Source: Clostridium ljungdahlii (GTDB taxonomy: Bacteria; Bacillota; Clostridia; Clostridiales; Clostridiaceae). Taken from it: a DNA stretch of 64,000 bases. The stretch's first letter is position 1; every line of letters begins with the position of its first letter. The translations under genes were made by a program, and so were the position numbers. The DNA lies in NCBI RefSeq assembly GCF_001636845.1, contig NZ_LITT01000013.1, positions 1 through 64,000 on the forward strand, read 5' to 3'. Shown in pieces: positions 63,031 through 64,000 of the stretch. The notes under the pieces are model-generated. The model was given only the letters and a program-made list of their open reading frames with translations. It was not told where the DNA came from and did not search any database.

Positions 63031-63747
63031 ATGAGGATTGACAGCAGAAAAAAGTTAATGTTTTCCTGCATTTTTTTAATTTTATTAATGTTTATTTTTG
63101 GAAAAAATATTAAAATATTGAATCAAGTTAACTCTATGAAGATAGCTGCATCTCCTATAGTTAAAATGTCAAATAATCATAGTTCATCTAAAAAGTATCG
63201 TATAGTACTTGACCCTGGTCACGGAGGAATAGATAGAGGGACAAGCTATGGAAATATGAGTGAAAAGGACTTAACTTTAAAGATAGCAAAGTATGCTGAG
63301 TCTTACTTAAGGAGTCAAGGAGATGTAGTATTTTTGACTCGTGATAAGGACAAGCTATTACCGCTTAAAGAAATAGGAAACAAAACAAATTCTTCTCATG
63401 CAGATGTTTTTGTTTCAATTCACGTAAATTCCTTAAATGATAAAGATTTTAAAGGAATAACTGCATTATATTATGATGTGAATGGATATCAAAAATCTGA
63501 AAGGATAAGATTAGCAAAAACAATAGAAAGCCAGGCAGTAAAAAATGATGGTTGGGAAAGTAAGGGCATAAAAAGACAAAATCTAGCAGTACTAAGATAT
63601 AGCAAAATACCTGGGGTACTTATGGAATGTGGATTTATAACTAATGATGATGATAGAAAAAGGTTGTCAAATGATGATGTGTTAAAAAGACTTGCGAAAA
63701 ATATTTCAGATGGCATAATAAAGTATTTAAATGAAAATCCTCAATGA
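63031..63747 (+). CDS. cwlD: N-acetylmuramoyl-L-alanine amidase (CwlD-like)
   Basis: 238 residues. One N-terminal membrane/signal segment (LMFSCIFLILLMFIFG) leads to an Amidase_3 domain. The zinc ligands are in LDPGHGGIDRG (His), SEKDLTLKIAKY (Glu) and FVSIHVNSLND (His); the catalytic Glu is in VLMECGFITNDDDRKRL. Length and the lack of extra wall-binding domains suit CwlD, which with PdaA forms muramic-delta-lactam in the spore cortex. A general wall amidase is possible. Confidence 0.85.
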   Translation: MRIDSRKKLMFSCIFLILLMFIFGKNIKILNQVNSMKIAASPIVKMSNNHSSSKKYRIVLDPGHGGIDRGTSYGNMSEKDLTLKIAKYAESYLRSQGDVVFLTRDKDKLLPLKEIGNKTNSSHADVFVSIHVNSLNDKDFKGITALYYDVNGYQKSERIRLAKTIESQAVKNDGWESKGIKRQNLAVLRYSKIPGVLMECGFITNDDDRKRLSNDDVLKRLAKNISDGIIKYLNENPQ

Positions 63748-63764
63748 CCGTCAATGTAGGTATT

Positions 63765-64000
63765 ACTAAGCAAAAAATCAATTTATACTACGGATATTTT
63801 TTACAACCTTCAGTTCATTAAATATTTTGATAAGTCTAAGTAAAAAATTCTAAAAAGCTAGGAACTTTTGAAAACTCGTACCTCAAACAATTCAAAAGTT
63901 CTAAGTTTTTACGAATTTTTTTCTAAGACTTATGTGCAAAATATTTAAAAGAACTTCATTATTGTAAAAATATGCCTGCGTATAAATTGATTTTTAAGTT
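63765..64000. repeat. Long palindromic repeat (full copy B, runs off the window)
   Basis: It matches copy A at 47.9-48.2 kb along most of its length, including ttaaatattttgataag, gtacctcaaacaattcaaaa and cattattgtaaaaatat. The left arm (aaaaatcaatttata...cggatatttttt) pairs with the right end (atatgcctgcgtataaattg), giving a hairpin of about 230 nt. It follows cwlD, as copy A follows nth. Confidence 0.75.

Noticed and set aside
1-64000. CRISPR array
   Set aside because: No regularly spaced direct repeats were seen; the repeats present are dispersed palindromes.

Overview
The window is AT-rich DNA with clostridial-type ribosome binding sites and gene families typical of an anaerobic, spore-forming Clostridium: a T-box leader, reverse rubrerythrin, CwlD, a kdp operon of the Clostridium acetobutylicum kind, Etf/acyl-CoA dehydrogenase metabolism and a bacterial microcompartment. 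I infer Clostridium sensu stricto, perhaps near the acetogenic or ethanol-forming species, but nothing here fixes the species.

Left part (1-6.9 kb): the end of a microcompartment shell gene, a reverse-strand two-component system (PocR-domain kinase plus AraC-type response regulator), a PduQ-like alcohol dehydrogenase and a choline-kinase-like gene. They look like the edge of a propanediol/glycerol or amine-type microcompartment locus. A C_GCAxxG_C_C protein and a small transaldolase follow. From 7.0 to 13.5 kb there is a BMP-type nucleoside ABC importer (lipoprotein, ATPase, two permeases) behind a structured, attenuator-like leader of unknown class, convergent with pdxST.

Potassium block (13.6-24.5 kb): a KimA-type K+ importer, then a small peptide, kdpF, kdpA, kdpB, kdpC, kdpX, kdpD and kdpE. 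The two K+ systems share a ~55 bp upstream element. An isolated leuB follows. From 24.5 to 29 kb lie small genes, among them a membrane protein with two H-x13-H helices (possible miniature di-heme cytochrome b), a ferritin-like protein and manA.

Acyl-CoA block (29.2-39.8 kb): two acyl-CoA dehydrogenases, a class III CoA-transferase, EtfB, EtfA, an acyl-CoA ligase and a desulfoferrodoxin-like protein lie in one direction. A LysR gene, an anion-symporter-type MFS gene and a hotdog thioesterase-like gene follow. Together they look like uptake, CoA activation and Etf-linked reduction of an unidentified unsaturated carboxylic acid. Housekeeping genes follow: reverse rubrerythrin, a secreted NlpC-like protein, YihY, T-box-cysK, cysE, queG, plsC, nth, cinA and a VanW protein.

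A ~7 kb island (51,524-58,601) begins exactly at the CCA end of a tRNA-Leu gene. It holds GC-rich remnants of an integrative conjugative element (recombinase and relaxase, both internally deleted), a MITE-like insert between them, two foreign regulator/target pairs (MerR-SDR and TetR-MFS efflux), a truncated IS4-type transposase and a membrane protein. Beyond it are a PBECR-type nuclease-like gene, an IS607-type element with broken tnpA and intact tnpB, an EamA transporter, a HAD phosphatase and cwlD. Several families of intergenic palindromes recur across the window, some acting as apparent terminators.
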